Assembly (NCBI GenBank): GCA_009760855.2
Contig: WPIO01000002.1
Coordinates: forward strand, 6,645,001-6,709,000
From: Cristatella mucedo
Taxonomy: Eukaryota; Bryozoa; Phylactolaemata; Cristatellidae
Direction of reading: 5' to 3'
DNA: 64,000 bases
Shown: piece after piece, positions 10,606 to 38,290 of the stretch
Layout of the letters: every line of letters begins with the position of its first letter
Position numbering within the stretch: position 1 is the stretch's first letter
Notes under the pieces: generated by a model
Told to the model about the DNA's origin: nothing
The model's database searches: none
The model's input: the letters and a program-made list of their open reading frames with translations, nothing else
Program-made: the position numbers and the translations under genes

Positions 10606-10785
10606 TGCATGCTGACCCTGTGCATGTCACCCTAACCATATTATTCATTTTTTTTGTTTTTCATGCATGATTTTACTTACTATTCAATTGCATATCACTT
10701 TGCAGCAAATGTAAAGCGCCTAGAAATAGATTAAGTTCTCTGAGGCATCTTTATCAAGTGCAATATTATTATTATTATTATTATG
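10606..10785 (+). mobile_element. L2-like LINE, right part of interrupted copy
   Basis: Continuation of the copy at 9098-10336: second 3' UTR repeat, stem-loop (partly decayed: GGCATCTTT for the right arm) and an (ATT)n tail at 10764-10783. Confidence 0.9.
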
Positions 10786-10799
10786 TTGATAATCACTAT

Positions 10800-10912
10800 G
10801 TGATCTTGCTTCCTTTATAGCAAAGGTATATAATGCCTAGAAATAGATTAATTTCACTGAGGGTGTTATCCAAATGTATTAATAATATAAGTAGTAATGT
10901 TATTAGTATTAC
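10800..10912 (+). mobile_element. L2-like LINE, old tail fragment
   Basis: Weak but clear match to the tail region: GCAAAGGTATATAATGCC, AGAAATAGATTAA, CACTGAGGG, then a degenerate AAT/ATT tail. Much older than its neighbour. Confidence 0.55.
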
Positions 10913-12975
10913 AATTATCTTGACCAGGAGTGACTCTTTTGATGTTCAGGGTCATAAGAACAACAGACCTAAGCACTAATCACAATTATTTCCTGTTTAA
11001 CAAGAGGGAATTTCTCCCACTCTTAAAGACACCAAAGCTTTGATGTCACTACCTACGTAAAGACTTAAGGAGGGCATCCTCGAGAAGACAGGGGCTCGAC
11101 CCTCACCAAATACGGTAGTGCAACAAGCCATTTGCACAAAAACGTTTAGAGGTCGGCATGTCTGTCTGTCTGTGTGTGTGTGCCTGTGTGTGTGCATGTA
11201 AAAATGCCCGTGTGTGTGTGTGCATGCGTGCCCACTCGCATGCTTTCTTTCTATGAGAATGCGTGAGTCGGTGTGCTAGTAGAGTTATGCGATTCTTTTG
11301 TATGTATGTGCTGCATGAGCTAATTTATATATTATACTGTTCACTATTGTCTTACAACGTGTGCACTTGTGTTCGATGGCATGTGCACGGTATTTTCCTT
11401 GGTATAAAGATGTTTGTCGTTTTAGTTTTTAGTGCTTACAACCACGTGGAACGTGTTTACTGATTTGTAAGTCCTCTGAACCTGCCTAAAAGATTTTTGT
11501 GGACACGGTTATGCCTTCGGCTACCACCTACTCTTGAAATAGCTTGCAAAATGCTCCACAGAAGAGCACCTAAAGTTATATGAGGCACTGATATCGATCG
11601 TTGTGGTTTGGGCACTTGTGTGCAATATTTGATATATCTGCATCACTAAAAATGTTCTCCCTTATATATAAGAAAATGGAGATCTTTTATTGTTGGTTAA
11701 CGGAATGACTAGTGATGTCTGGAATGTGCTTCATGTAATACATTTTGAAATGGCCTGTGATCATGAAAGCTTTTAGAGCTAAAGTGCCCTGTACCTTAAA
11801 TACAATGGCACACCCAATTTCTTTGACAAGTGCAACGGTGTGTCTGCTAAGCATGTTCGCAGCCTGTACCCGTCCACATTTATGTTTTGACTATATTTTG
11901 TTTTGTCCTCCGTTTCTGTGTGTCTGCATACTTTCTTGACTGGTCAATTTAACAATGATTAGGATTTTTATTCTAATAAAAAGCCTTTTATGGTTCCGAA
12001 GTTGTCTCCTAGATAAAATAGCATACTCTTCACATCACGTACGTTGTATTCAGCTTGAATATGAAATGTACTGTGAGACTTTTCAGTCATTAATTTTTCT
12101 CTTGATGTTTCTGTTGAGTGTCTATAAATACAAATGCAAATGGGCTTTTATCCGATACCCCGAGGTCATGGGTCAGTTTGTGCTTAGACTTTAAGCATGT
12201 GCAGTTGAGTGCATATAACGTTGTGCTCTCATCTTTTCCTTATTTCTTTACGACGGATGCAAATCGTGTATGAAAGCCTGCCTTTCACAGGCTCGTCTAA
12301 GAAAATTCTTCACAGCGCAATTTCTTCGGAGAACATAAGATAGACTAATAGTAGCATGTAGTGCCACCTGGATCATGCGTGTGACAGTTGCTACTTCCCA
12401 TACACTATCGTTATGAAACTTTAAGATCAAGTGGCTACATAGTCACAATCCAGAGCCGTTGCATGCCATGAAGCAACTGCAGCATAATATTCAAGCGCGA
12501 CTAGCCACAGCATGGAATCTTATCTTACATATAGGTAGCCTGCTCATTATTCTGTTATGAGAGCATAGTAAGCACAAGTAAAATGTACATCCCTCATAGA
12601 TGATTATACAAGGCATACCCTCGGGAAGACGAGTGGTGACATTTTGGCATTGCCATCATTGAACCTGCACCATATATTGGTTCATTCTTTCAAAAGGATC
12701 AGTATAAAGGTTTATAACTTTCATATTCTAAATCATGTATCCTATGAACTGAAAACTAGAGCTACATGTCGTGGGATCCTGGGTGTATGAGCTCTCTCGC
12801 CTTCGCATTTGTCTAAACAAGTTACAGTGCTTAAATATGCTGCAAATTTCTTTAATATTTGGGCATACAGCAGCAATGCTCCTAGGGGGTAGGGATAAAA
12901 AAAAAGTTGGATGTTTCGCCCACATAAATGTTCTTTCTCATGAGCCAACGACGTTGCATGCATTTCCACCATGCA
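10913..12975. other. Unassigned AT-rich sequence
   Basis: About 2 kb with no recognised gene. There is a short TG-rich patch at 11159-11230. Small frames (for example 11955-12194) have no motif and look like chance. Confidence 0.5.
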
Positions 12976-13030
12976 TTTCCAAGTGCCTAGACAGAGATTG
13001 AGTTCTCTGAGGGCGCTTTATCAAGTGTAT
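12976..13030 (+). mobile_element. L2-like LINE, tail stem-loop only
   Basis: About 55 bp matching AGTGCCTAGA through GGGCGCTTTATCAAGTG. No (ATT)n remains. Confidence 0.65.
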
Positions 13031-13397
13031 GAGAGAAGGAGAAAGAGAGCACGGAATATAAGGTATGCTGCATCCTCTTATTCTGTATGGACGAATGGGT
13101 AGCAACGGCAGCAGCAAAGCAAGTCTTGACTCAAGCCCCCGGCAAGCATTCACTGCACAGTAGTACTAAATGCCGAGATCGGCATCGTGCAGGCATTGCT
13201 TAGCTTACCACCTACAAACTCAGCAGCCTAAAACAGGTGCTCAGATTATGCTGACACAGATAGCCCCCATGAGTTTAAGCCACTAGTAAACTGCTTGCTA
13301 CCAGCGATTCAAGCTCAAGGGAAGCACTAAACGATTGTCACATGCATCGGATGAGCCCTGTTTAGCATTGACTGATGGGTGAGGTGATTATGAGAGT

Positions 13398-13665
13398 AAT
13401 AATACAACATTGATATAGTACCCTAGGGAGACTAAACTCTTCCTAGTCACTTTACATATGCCGGAAAAAGCATGCCGATTGTTCAGTCACAACGTGCCAC
13501 GTTTCAGACCAGACGTGCACACAAAGGACAATTCTCTTGGACGAGGCAAACGCTATAAGGAACGAGCACTTTTTGAATTTCGTTTTGAATGTCGTCAAAT
13601 AGGCGAGGTATAAGTCAGCGGTGAATTCCAGGCTTTGATAGCACTAAAGCTCCACAATTATAGGC
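13398..13665 (-). mobile_element. L2-like LINE, diverged 3' end
   Basis: Diverged reverse copy. It has an AATAATAC tail, decayed stem-loop arms around 13425-13450 and the TTCCAGGCTTTG segment at 13625-13637 seen in other reverse copies. Confidence 0.6.
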
Positions 13666-13850
13666 ATGGTCTTGAGGGAATTAGAAATTAGTTAATGGCA
13701 CAACCCAACGACCAGATTCAGAAAAGCAGTCGGTGGGGAGGGAGGGAGGCCTGATAAAATCAGCTGTAATTGCCTGCTGCTTTTGCGAGGCTAGCCAAAC
13801 GATTGAAATCCTCTCAGTCAGAACACGGCTTTTCTTTGTATGTCAGTGGC

Positions 13851-13873
13851 GGGGGGGGGGGGGGGGGGGGGGG
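13851..13873. repeat. Poly-G run of 23
   Basis: Uninterrupted G homopolymer preceded by GTGGC. Likely to vary in length and to be error-prone in assembly. Confidence 0.95.
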
Positions 13874-13887
13874 ATAAAAAGAAATAC

Positions 13888-14048
13888 TAGAGATTTAACA
13901 GCCTCTTTTGTATAGCGACAGAATAGCCGTTACAGCTATCACCACCTCTTGCAACGGCGATTAAAGATCACCCAGCGAAGGATTCGAACCCATGACCTCA
14001 GGATCGAGCTCGTGAAAAGCAACAGCCTTACCTAGTGAGCGAGCCCAG
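13888..14048 (-). mobile_element. tRNA-derived SINE, near full length
   Basis: Reading right to left: an A-box-like sequence (CTCACTAGGTAAGG), a perfect B box GGTTCGAATCC (13979-13989), then the body shared with 22562-22744, 31476-31612 and 49055-49190 (TGATAGC, CTGTCGCTATA, GAGGCTGTTAAATC). Transcription would be by RNA polymerase III. I do not recognise it as a named family. Confidence 0.85.
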
Positions 14049-14866
14049 GCCAGGAACTGCTGCAGCAACAGGCATGAACGATCGGAAATGTCTGGTGTTT
14101 TGAGTTGACCGCACGAAGCTGTCCTGGTCTGTCGGCAAGGCTGACCTTCGTGCTCCACATAATCCGGCTGCTAAGAGCGCGTCACTAAGCTTACCGGCTC
14201 CAGCCCGCCACTCTGTCGACTACTTATTTATTCGCCTGCTTCTACGGGGTTCTGACTCAGCCGCTTTGCAGCTTTCACGATGTAGCTTTTTCTTTTCGAT
14301 AAAAAACTCCCCACCTATTTCAAAGTAACTATGGTACATTGAAGAGTGCTGCAGGGGGGATGGCAGCATCAGCACTACGGCGAGACTCGTGCTGCTGCCT
14401 CGGGCAAGGCGATGCCCGGACGCCTGCAAGTAGCTGCTTAAATCTCGTTCTCGTGCCGCAGGAGCCTGCCGGTAGCAGATGCTTTCACCTAAGCCGATGT
14501 AATGATGAATAGACTTCACACTGCAATCAGCAGAGCACGTTCGAGCTATGGAAGCTGCCCGTTGGCCAGCAGTCACTTGCTGTTACGATTGGTTAGCCGA
14601 GTCGAGAAAGATCTTGTACTTGGTGGTGCCCGACTATAGGGAATTGCCACAGTTCTCACTAAGAAATCCGGTTTTACCTCGGTCAGTCATTAAACAGAGA
14701 TGCTGAGCATGATTTGCAAAGCACTTATAAAGATCAAAGCTGCGGTCACTAGTTTCGAGTTTCGCTTGGGAGCAGTCATTAGGCTGTTCATAGAAACTTC
14801 ATAATAAAATTATTCTATTATCGTGTAAAGCAGAAGATGGCTGCAGAAGCTGAGCAATCATCAGCC

Positions 14867-14872
14867 TTTATT
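14867..14872 (-). terminator. Candidate polyadenylation signal of IAP gene 1
   Basis: AATAAA on the minus strand about 690 nt past the RING stop codon. Plausible 3' end of the mRNA, but a hexamer alone is weak evidence. Confidence 0.3.
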
Positions 14873-15564
14873 TAAAAAAAAACTGAAAGCTTGACTCTCC
14901 TAACAGATAAAACTACAGGAATCGAGCAAACTAAATAGTGCAGCCCTGAGAAGATAAAGGCACTGCAAGCTAAAAGTGCAGCTAGTGTGTTTCTGAAAAG
15001 CCTACATGCAAAAAACCAGCAATTCTGTATATATACACTGTAAAAACCAAAATATTGTTAACAGTTTGGTTGTAGATGATCTGGAGGTTGCAAAACCCGA
15101 CAGGTCAAGCTATGCTAATCTAAAGCCTTGGGTACTCGATACTTACCACTTCACTGCAACACCCACTTAGTCCCAGCGGTTTTTTGGTAGGTAAATTACA
15201 TTACACCAGTCGACTTTTAAAAACAGTACGTTTAGAAAAAATGCAACACGATATATGCAAACCGAAAGAGTTATAAAATTACTAAATTCCAATTACAGTT
15301 CATCTGTAGGTTGTGAATGCTGAAAGTACAAACTAGTCTAACAATAAAACACGTAATGCTTACAAAACAAAAACAAATTTGCAAAAACAATTACAAAATT
15401 ACAAAAACAATTAGCTTGAATGTATACAAATTGTAAGAATAAAAAATTAATAACATCAAAGTGTCGTTTACCAGAAAGCGTGAACCTATGAGCTTACTCG
15501 CAACTGATCACAAGAAAAAGGTCTTAGCAACAGCACATACGATAATTATTGTGATTAAGAAGCC

Positions 15565-31298
<15,734 letters not shown>

Positions 31299-31475
31299 CC
31301 CACTGAAAGCAGCAGCTTCCTGGAAGCAGTATCAATAATCTGCAACAAATAGCAGAAATCGTGTGAAGGTCAAGCAGCAGCACTAACTAGCCCGGTAAGA
31401 TGTCCTCGCGATGGCAGTTAGTTTTCTAGCCGTCAACCAGCAGGCAAGACTTGTCCGATTGAGTTCTTGGATTAA

Positions 31476-31612
31476 AAAAAAGTTAGCTGATTTAACAGCC
31501 TCGTTTATATAGCAGCAGAAGAGCCTAAACTGTTATCACCACCGCAACTGCAGTGGGCAATAAAGGATCGCCCGTTGCAGGACTCAAACGCACTACCTGG
31601 GACGTGAAGAGC
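31476..31612 (-). mobile_element. tRNA-derived SINE, truncated at the A box
   Basis: Body and B-box region of the SINE in reverse, with the A box lost. Confidence 0.75.
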
Positions 31613-31635
31613 CAGCAGCAGTGCACAGACAAAAG

Positions 31636-31644
31636 CACACACAC

Positions 31645-31688
<44 letters not shown>
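31636..31688. repeat. (CA)n microsatellite
   Basis: CA repeat next to the truncated 5' end of the SINE. Confidence 0.95.
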
Positions 31689-31689
<1 letters not shown>

Positions 31690-32619
31690 TAACGACCTTT
31701 AATTAAGAGACAAAAGTAAGAAAAGCTAGCAGCTGATGAGTAGTAAACGATTTCTAGCAAGGCACACTCGCGAATAGGAGGCATGCCTGAGATATGTCCT
31801 AAAATTGGTAGACGACATATATGTCATCCAGAAGATCCCTCTCAGGCAAAAGCCGAGGGGGCAGCCCGTCTCAAACTCCCGAGGCAGGAAGAGACCCTCG
31901 ACCAGTTCCATTCTGGCAAAGGTTGTCGAAGACAGATGTCCGGCCTCCGAAAGATCGCCGGCCGTGCTCGAAGTGAGCCAGCGAAAGACTAGATGAGAAT
32001 AATTACGACAAGAACTTCATACTAACTCATGAGCTCTACCGGCTCTACAGCTCATGAGCTCTACCGGCTCTACAGTTGTATACCGACACTCTTTCAAGCT
32101 TGCAGCCTACATCGCCAGGACTGGGGGCGGATTCGTCCGAGCCAATGAGCTAGTGCAGTCTAATTTCTGACCAATTTATTACGTCGAAATAATTTAAAGA
32201 CCAATCGGGGCTGTCGAGAAAGGCCCGGCTTTACTTAAAACAACGACTACAGACCTCGAGGTGACAACGATCGAACCCTACCTCCAAGCCAACGTTTATG
32301 AGACCGTCGAGCTTCGACTGACACTTGCATAACAACATGTGTACCGATGGCACCACGTTCGCGTACTAGCAGTCGTTTCTAAACTAGTCCTGCCTTAAAA
32401 AAGCGATCACGCCTTCTGGAGAGACAGGTTGAATCGGCGAACCGATGGCGAACTGGTGGCACCCGTGTAGCTCTATAAGTCTAGCAGCCACTCGAGGGCT
32501 TGCAAACTAGATACTCCACAGATACTGCTAATTTAATTTCGCTGAGGACCAGCGCCAGAGCGCCAAGGAACGACGCGACTGAATGCTAAAATGACCACCT
32601 GCTACAACTAGCACACGGG

Positions 32620-33745
32620 TGGCATGAATGTCTGCGATGTACTGCGATACAGTTGCCATTTCCACAATAATTATCAGAAAAATCCGTTTTGATTCCAAAT
32701 CATACAGAATGGCGTTACGGTTTCACGGGCCAAATTGTATGCAGTTTCGCTTGCCCGTTTTCGCGATATTTCCTAAAATGGCCCACAGTAGCCAGCCTCT
32801 TTGCCAATAGCACAAAATGTATCGGGTCAACCCGGAACACTGTTTTCTGTAGTGTGGGATCAAAGGCTGAATCGAAACGCTTACAGTGGAAACGGCAGCT
32901 GTCGCAGTTCGCTTGTTGAGAGGCTGACTGGCCCGGGACATCGAAGGCCATCGCATGAGTACGCCCATCCGGTACGCCATGAAATTCGGTTGGTAAACGT
33001 AGAGCGTGATTGTCCACAATGTAGAATCAATATGGCAGATGCACGACGCCTATTACGGAAATTGCAGCTGTATCGCAGTTCGGCATCGGGTCACAGAAGG
33101 CCATTTCGTGAGAACGTGCGTTCGCAATTGCATGAAATACTGCGGGTAAACCCGGAACACTGTTTTCTATTACGTAGAATCAAAATCGCAGTTTCGTGAA
33201 GCTTCTTGCAGAAATGGCAATTACATCGCCGAGTAATAATTTAGGGCTGCTATCTGGACCGGCCCACCGGAGGCCATAGCATGAGAAGGCGCCAACAAAA
33301 ACGCAATGAAATCTGGTGGGTAAACACCCAACACTGTTGTCTACACAGTAAGTGGAAATCATATTCGCATATTTGCGAAGCTTTTTGTGCGGAAATGGCA
33401 GGTATATTTTAATTCGAATGTTGTGGGTCACCATTTTGACCGAGAACGCACACTGCAGTCGCATAAAATTTGGCGGCTAAACTCGCCATACTGTTTTCTG
33501 TAATTTGAAATCAAAACCCCATTTACGCGAAGCATCTTGTGGAAATGGCCGCTGCATCGCTGTTCAAATGTGTAAAAAGGCTGGCTGGTGCACGCCACTT
33601 CAGGCCATTGCACGAGAACGGGCAAGCGAAATTGCATAAAATTACGTGGGTAAACCCGCTTGAGAATTATGTATAATTTGGAGTCAAACCGCTGTTTTCT
33701 GACGTTTATTACGGAAACGGAAGCTGTATCGCAGTGCATCGCAGT
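32620..33745. repeat. Degenerate ~165-bp tandem repeat, first unit inverted
   Basis: The anchor GGTAAACCC/GTAAAC recurs at about 32826, 32993, 33146, 33320, 33477 and 33650 (spacings 153-174). Around each are AGGCCATNGCATGAGAACG, ATTGCATNAAAT, CACTGTTTTCT and GGAAATGGCAGCTGTATCGC. 32625-32800 is the same unit in reverse: its frame (+) and the frame 33560-33739 (-) give visibly similar peptides. Old, diverged satellite-like array, 1.3 kb upstream of the gene 1 start codon. Confidence 0.8.
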
Positions 33746-33865
33746 TATTAGCTTGACGCCCTAGCCCACGGAGGCCGGCCCAGATTAAAAACGTGCAGAG
33801 CCGGATTACGAAAGTGAGTCTATGCTCGCTAACCGCTAACCACGGAGTAGTGGCGGCTCAAGAGC

Positions 33866-33878
33866 ACACACACGCACG

Positions 33879-33909
<31 letters not shown>

Positions 33910-33925
33910 GCGCACACACACACCG
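33866..33925. repeat. (CA)n microsatellite
   Basis: CA repeat with CG interruptions. Confidence 0.95.
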
Positions 33926-34479
33926 CAAATGCTGCAGTGGGCAGCACCCAAGGTCGCCCGCTGTTTCTACGCCCCCCCCCGACTATCGCAAACGACGAAA
34001 TTATGCCGAATTAGTATCAAGTAAATAAACGCTAAAATTTGACGCTATAATTTTTCGTTAAGTGCCGGTCTAGCCGGCTATCATGAAAATCTTGTGGGTC
34101 TCGGGCCCCGACATAAACATTGTGCACATGTTGCCTCTATCCCTAGATGACAATCCTGGCTCCGGCACGGCCACAGAGGATCCTGGAAGCTTTCACCGCC
34201 ACTCCGAGGATATTTTAATCAGAATCAAAAGGGCTAAGGAGGAGCCGTACGAAATTCCCTTTTTCGACGTCCCTCTACCACCTGCCCCCGATTAAGGCAG
34301 AGCTTGAGGCATCGCGTCAAAAGTGCGCCCCCGCAGGCCTCACCAGCACCGCAACCGAGAAAATTGCGTAGCCTCTGATACAAGAGATAAACTATTAACC
34401 TGAACCGAAGGCGGACTCAGACGATTGGGCAACCTTGGCATGCAAGGATTGGTGACTGGAAGGAAGTCTTCAGCCCTTC

Positions 34480-34803
34480 CTAGTTTTAGCTCTGCACGTC
34501 CAAGTCTTCGGAACTCGCTTCCACGATTCTTACGCAACGACGACTACTTCCTGCTGCCGACTACAGCACATCCTTTCCAGCTGTCCTGGGCTGCTACTTC
34601 CATGCTACTTACTATCTCAACTGCTCTTCTGACTCTGCTATGCTTCCCGCTTCCTCGCTGTTGCATGAGGTGAAGTCTGTTGGTCACCGAATGCGTACCG
34701 AAAGCCACCTAGGTTTGGAGTGCGCCGTACAAAACCCTCTGCGTAACGCCCACATAGTCTTTGTGGAATTGCAGGCTGACATACATTACGTTGCATTACA
34801 TTC
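34480..34803 (+). mobile_element. LINE-B, 3' end
   Basis: Matches the 3' end of the copy at 27745-28304 (GGAACTCGCTTCCAC, TTCTTACGCAACGAC, AAGTCTGTTGG). Tail is ATTACGTTGCATTACATT. Confidence 0.85.
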
Positions 34804-35395
34804 CAAAATGAAAGCGACTTCGGGGCGTTTTCAGAGAGTACGAAGAGCCCCGATTCAAAGGAGGAGTGCGGCAGGAGGGCAGCCATTTTTAAGCGTCTTC
34901 GAAAAGCGAGCGGGACGTTGCGTTTGGAGAACGAGAGACCGAGCTCGGATGCGTCCCCTCCGGGCAGGCTCGCGCACTGTGGCGGCGCAACGAATTGGCA
35001 TCGTCCAATCAAAGGCAGCTTGTAGAGGCGAGCCGAAGGCGTACGGCCAGCGCCGCGAGGCAGTGCTGCTCCCAATCGCCCGATTTAACGTAGGAGCCAT
35101 GCGGCGCCAAATAAGCGAAAAGCCTCCGTGAAAACCCGACGAGCAGACAGCCGGGCCCGTCACCTTAAAAGATATTTTTGGACAATTCGAAGACCCCGAA
35201 ATTATGCAGCCAGCGACGGCACGCATCGCCGCGACAGGCCTCGCTAGAGTGTCGAAGGTGAATTGAATTTTCTAAAGCCTCCGATAAAATACGGTCGTCG
35301 CTCGCTGTAAAAAAATTACAGCCCCACCTCTAGAAACCGCCCATGCGGCTGAACGTATAAGCCGAAGGCGCACCGATACGAGCGAGCGGCGATCC
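34804..35395. other. GC- and CpG-rich block, possible promoter or CpG island
   Basis: Markedly more GC and CpG than its surroundings. Contains a CCAATCA box near 35006-35012 and a GGCGCCAAA site near 35103-35111 (E2F-like in reverse). No gene found beside it and no coding motif in its open frames. It could equally be part of an unrecognised repeat. Confidence 0.3.
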
Positions 35396-35563
35396 CCTAA
35401 CCATGTTATTCTTTTTGTTTGTTTTTCAAGCATGATTTTACTTACCATTCAATTGCATTTCCCTTTGCAGCAAATGTAAAGCGCCTAGAAAGAGATTAAG
35501 TTCTCTGAGGGCGCTTTATCAAGTACATTATATTATTATATTATTATATTATTATTATTATCC
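35396..35563 (+). mobile_element. L2-like LINE, 3' tail
   Basis: Very clean tail with a perfect 8-bp stem (AAAGCGCC/GGCGCTTT) and a mixed ATT/TAT tail to 35562. Confidence 0.92.
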
Positions 35564-37320
35564 TGACTAGATATAAGCCAGCGGTGCAGCGGAATCCGCT
35601 CAGGAGAAACGCCTCGGGAGTCAGTGCTGAATGTCGACAAGCCTACAGAGTCGCTGGCAAAGTTTGGGTAGCCCGTTCATGGCTTCGGGGTGGGGCTGAA
35701 CGTTCATTTCGTCGCGTTCTGGAACAACCAGAGAGGTCGTAGCTAGATGCGGACATCCTTTCGTTTCTTAACGATTCTTAAAATGGAGGATTCTGGAAGG
35801 CATCGGCCCTACTCTAAGAGACTGACTGGGAACTAAAATGCTGGCAGGAGTAGCGTACGAGTGCTTTCGTTCTGTCCGTCTGAGCCTGGCGGCTGTGCCT
35901 CAAGAAGATTATAGGACAGCTCTATATAAGACTTGCACCCCTCCTTGTAAGCCTGGCAGTCAATATCGGCAGGGGCTGGCAGGCTTACAAGGGGCCTGCG
36001 ATTCGGGAAGGGCTTAGCGGCCATAGCAGCAAAGCCCAGCCTCAAGGGAAAGCAAATAGCCCACCCAATGCAATTCATCGCGCCGCGGCTGACTAAAATC
36101 GCTGGGTCAGCCTCGCTCTGCCTTGGCTTTCTGCTCGGCGCATCGCGCGGACAACGCGCGTAACTGCGTACCTGACAAAGGACTGGCGGCTATCATTCCC
36201 GATGAAATGCACCACGTGCAGTTCAAATCGACGAGCGGGGTTATCTGCCCCCAGCAGGCCATTGTCCTTAACGGAGTTAAAATCTCCGATTCTGAAAGCT
36301 GTGTCTGCTTAATGGAGTGCAATGATTCCAGATTGAATTTAATAGTCTTAAAAACCCGAACTCGGATGATAATTACTCGTAATTATGCGAGCAGGAAAAC
36401 GCCTGCCACTCGAGAGCCTGACGACGAACCTGACGTTCCGCCAAGTTCAGTCGCGTGCGCTAGCAGGTCACCACGCCCGGCAAAACGTGTTGATATACTT
36501 ACAATCTGCATGCTCTGTGTCCAGAAATAGATTAATTTTAATAATTTGCTTTCTTATACACTAAAATGTATGCAAATCAAAGCCAAACTGTATTTGAGAA
36601 CCGAAACAGAGTGAACACATTTCCGTCCAACGTTCGCCTGGTTCGGAGCTCTATGGTCAGGCATCCTGAGCTGATATTGCTCTAAATGAGCGGAGGCATC
36701 GTCGCACACCTTACATTATATTTGCTTATTATATTTTATTTTATATATATTATTTTATTATATATTATATTTTATTATATTACTCGTCAGTAATTGTTGT
36801 CAGTATTCTTGAGCTCAGTTGCCTTGGTTATTACAGAAGCTGTAGTTGTAGTTTTCCCTGAGCCCTAGGGAGTGCTTATTATTATAGTGCGGATAATGTA
36901 GTGGTTCGTGATCGTGCCTAGAAATCCTCGTCCGCATTTCCCTGTCTTAGCTCGTTTGCTTAGGGAGGTACATTGGTTGGCCTGGTGGTTCGCCTATGGA
37001 GCCTTACTCGGTGGCTATCATGGCAAGGAGTGCCGGGCGATTGCATTAGGTCAATGTTACACTTGAATACTATCTACCTCAGCTTTTATCGCCATTGGCA
37101 AGACTTTACGAATTAATAGCTATTGTTTTTGTAGTTCTAAAACGTAGGTAACCTATCGTCGGAGGTTGGAATCTTGGGGCCGTTGTCAATAGTGAGATAT
37201 GAGGGCAGTTCAATTTGTGATTTAGTAAAAACAAGGTACCTACCTGTAGCATACGTGTTGTTTTTATGAATGCTGTACATGTCACTTGCTGAGCCTCAGT
37301 CAGCAAAGCGTGTGGACTCT
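35564..37320. other. Unassigned sequence
   Basis: No recognised gene. The 135-codon frame at 36123-36530 has no motif I know. 36715-36785 is a TATT/ATTA-rich patch. Confidence 0.4.
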
Positions 37321-37402
37321 GTGTATGTTTGTGTGTGTGTGTGTGTGTTCATGTGTGTGTGTGTATGAGTGTGTGAGTGTATATGTGTGTGTATATGTGT
37401 GC

Positions 37403-37443
<41 letters not shown>
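37321..37443. repeat. (GT)n microsatellite
   Basis: GT repeats with ATG, GAG and GCGT interruptions; pure from about 37408 to 37442. Confidence 0.95.
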
Positions 37444-37445
<2 letters not shown>

Positions 37446-37741
37446 CGCTTGCGAGCTGTCACGTGAGTAAATGTGGGAGTGCTCATGCATGGCTGTACGT
37501 GCATTTAGTGGTGTATTGTATGTTTAGGTGTGCTTGCACACCTGAGTTTATAGATCTGTCAAAGTGTCAAAGTTTAGCATAGATGTGTGTGACTGCTTTT
37601 TGAGGTGTGATTTGTTAGTGTCAGTGCACTGGTGCGTTTTGAGCCAGAGAACATCTGCATGTATGTTCAAGCTAGTGCCTCCATTTAGAGGCATGTGTGT
37701 ATATTTTGGGTTGTGTGTGGCAGCACAATAAGGTGTTTAGA

Positions 37742-38290
37742 GCTTATGCAAAAATTTGCAGCTAGGCTTGTGTGTGGCTGTCGTGGAAATTGCCTACACT
37801 ACACCACTTCTTGCTGACATATAATGTCTCCCCCATCAAGCTGTATATCGAATTCTAGGTTTTGTCACTCATTTTTAGGTCACTTCATTCTCTTGATCTG
37901 GCCTACCTATCTGAGCTACTTCAAAGTTAGACTACGCACAATACCACTGCCTCTTCTGACTCAAGCCGGCTTGCTTGCATCAAACCACCTTAAAATTCTT
38001 TCGAAACAGTGTTTTCAGTTCGTAAGCTCCCAGAGTTAGGAATTCAGTCAATGACGTCACGAAATTCCCTGACTTTAAGACAGTTATAACGAAGCTAATA
38101 AAGCTCCTTTACCTCACATAATATGTTGTGTATATGTGAATTGTCCCGCATGTGCTTGCGTATGCTGACACTGTTCATCATTCTATCACCAACCAAATGA
38201 CAAACTTAATTACTAGCATATGCAAAGAGCCTAGAAAGAGATTTCGCTCCCTTGTGGCACTATGCAAATGTTCTGCTATAATTATTATGA
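37742..38290 (+). mobile_element. L2-like LINE, old diverged 3' end
   Basis: GCAGCTAGGCTTGTGTGTGG, CTACACCACTTCTTGCTGACAT and TTTTAGGTCACTTCATTCTC match the post-RT coding of younger copies. GCCTAGAAAGAGATT marks the tail near 38230. Confidence 0.7.

Larger units (their letters stand above)
31340..32620. other. Sequence upstream of IAP gene 1 first coding exon
   Basis: Contains a SINE (31476-31612), a CA run and a 22-25 bp direct duplication (CTCATGAGCTCTACCGGCTC, two copies at 32027-32075). The 5' UTR exon and promoter of gene 1 are probably here or beyond, but I could not identify them. Confidence 0.45.

Noticed and set aside
13979-13989. tRNA-like B boxes here and near 22670 and 38770
   Set aside because: Part of repeated SINE copies without a complete cloverleaf; not tRNA genes.
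14220-14576. 118-codon reverse frame downstream of IAP gene 1
   Set aside because: No motif, and it lies past the RING stop and the candidate poly(A) site.
31783-31996. Two overlapping forward frames of about 65 codons
   Set aside because: No motif and no repeat match; likely chance.
34083-34295. 70-codon forward frame with ATG
   Set aside because: Reads somewhat like a protein (acidic, Pro-rich end) but I found no motif, splice partner or neighbour to support it.
36123-36530. 135-codon forward frame
   Set aside because: No recognised domain; length is within chance for GC-rich sequence.
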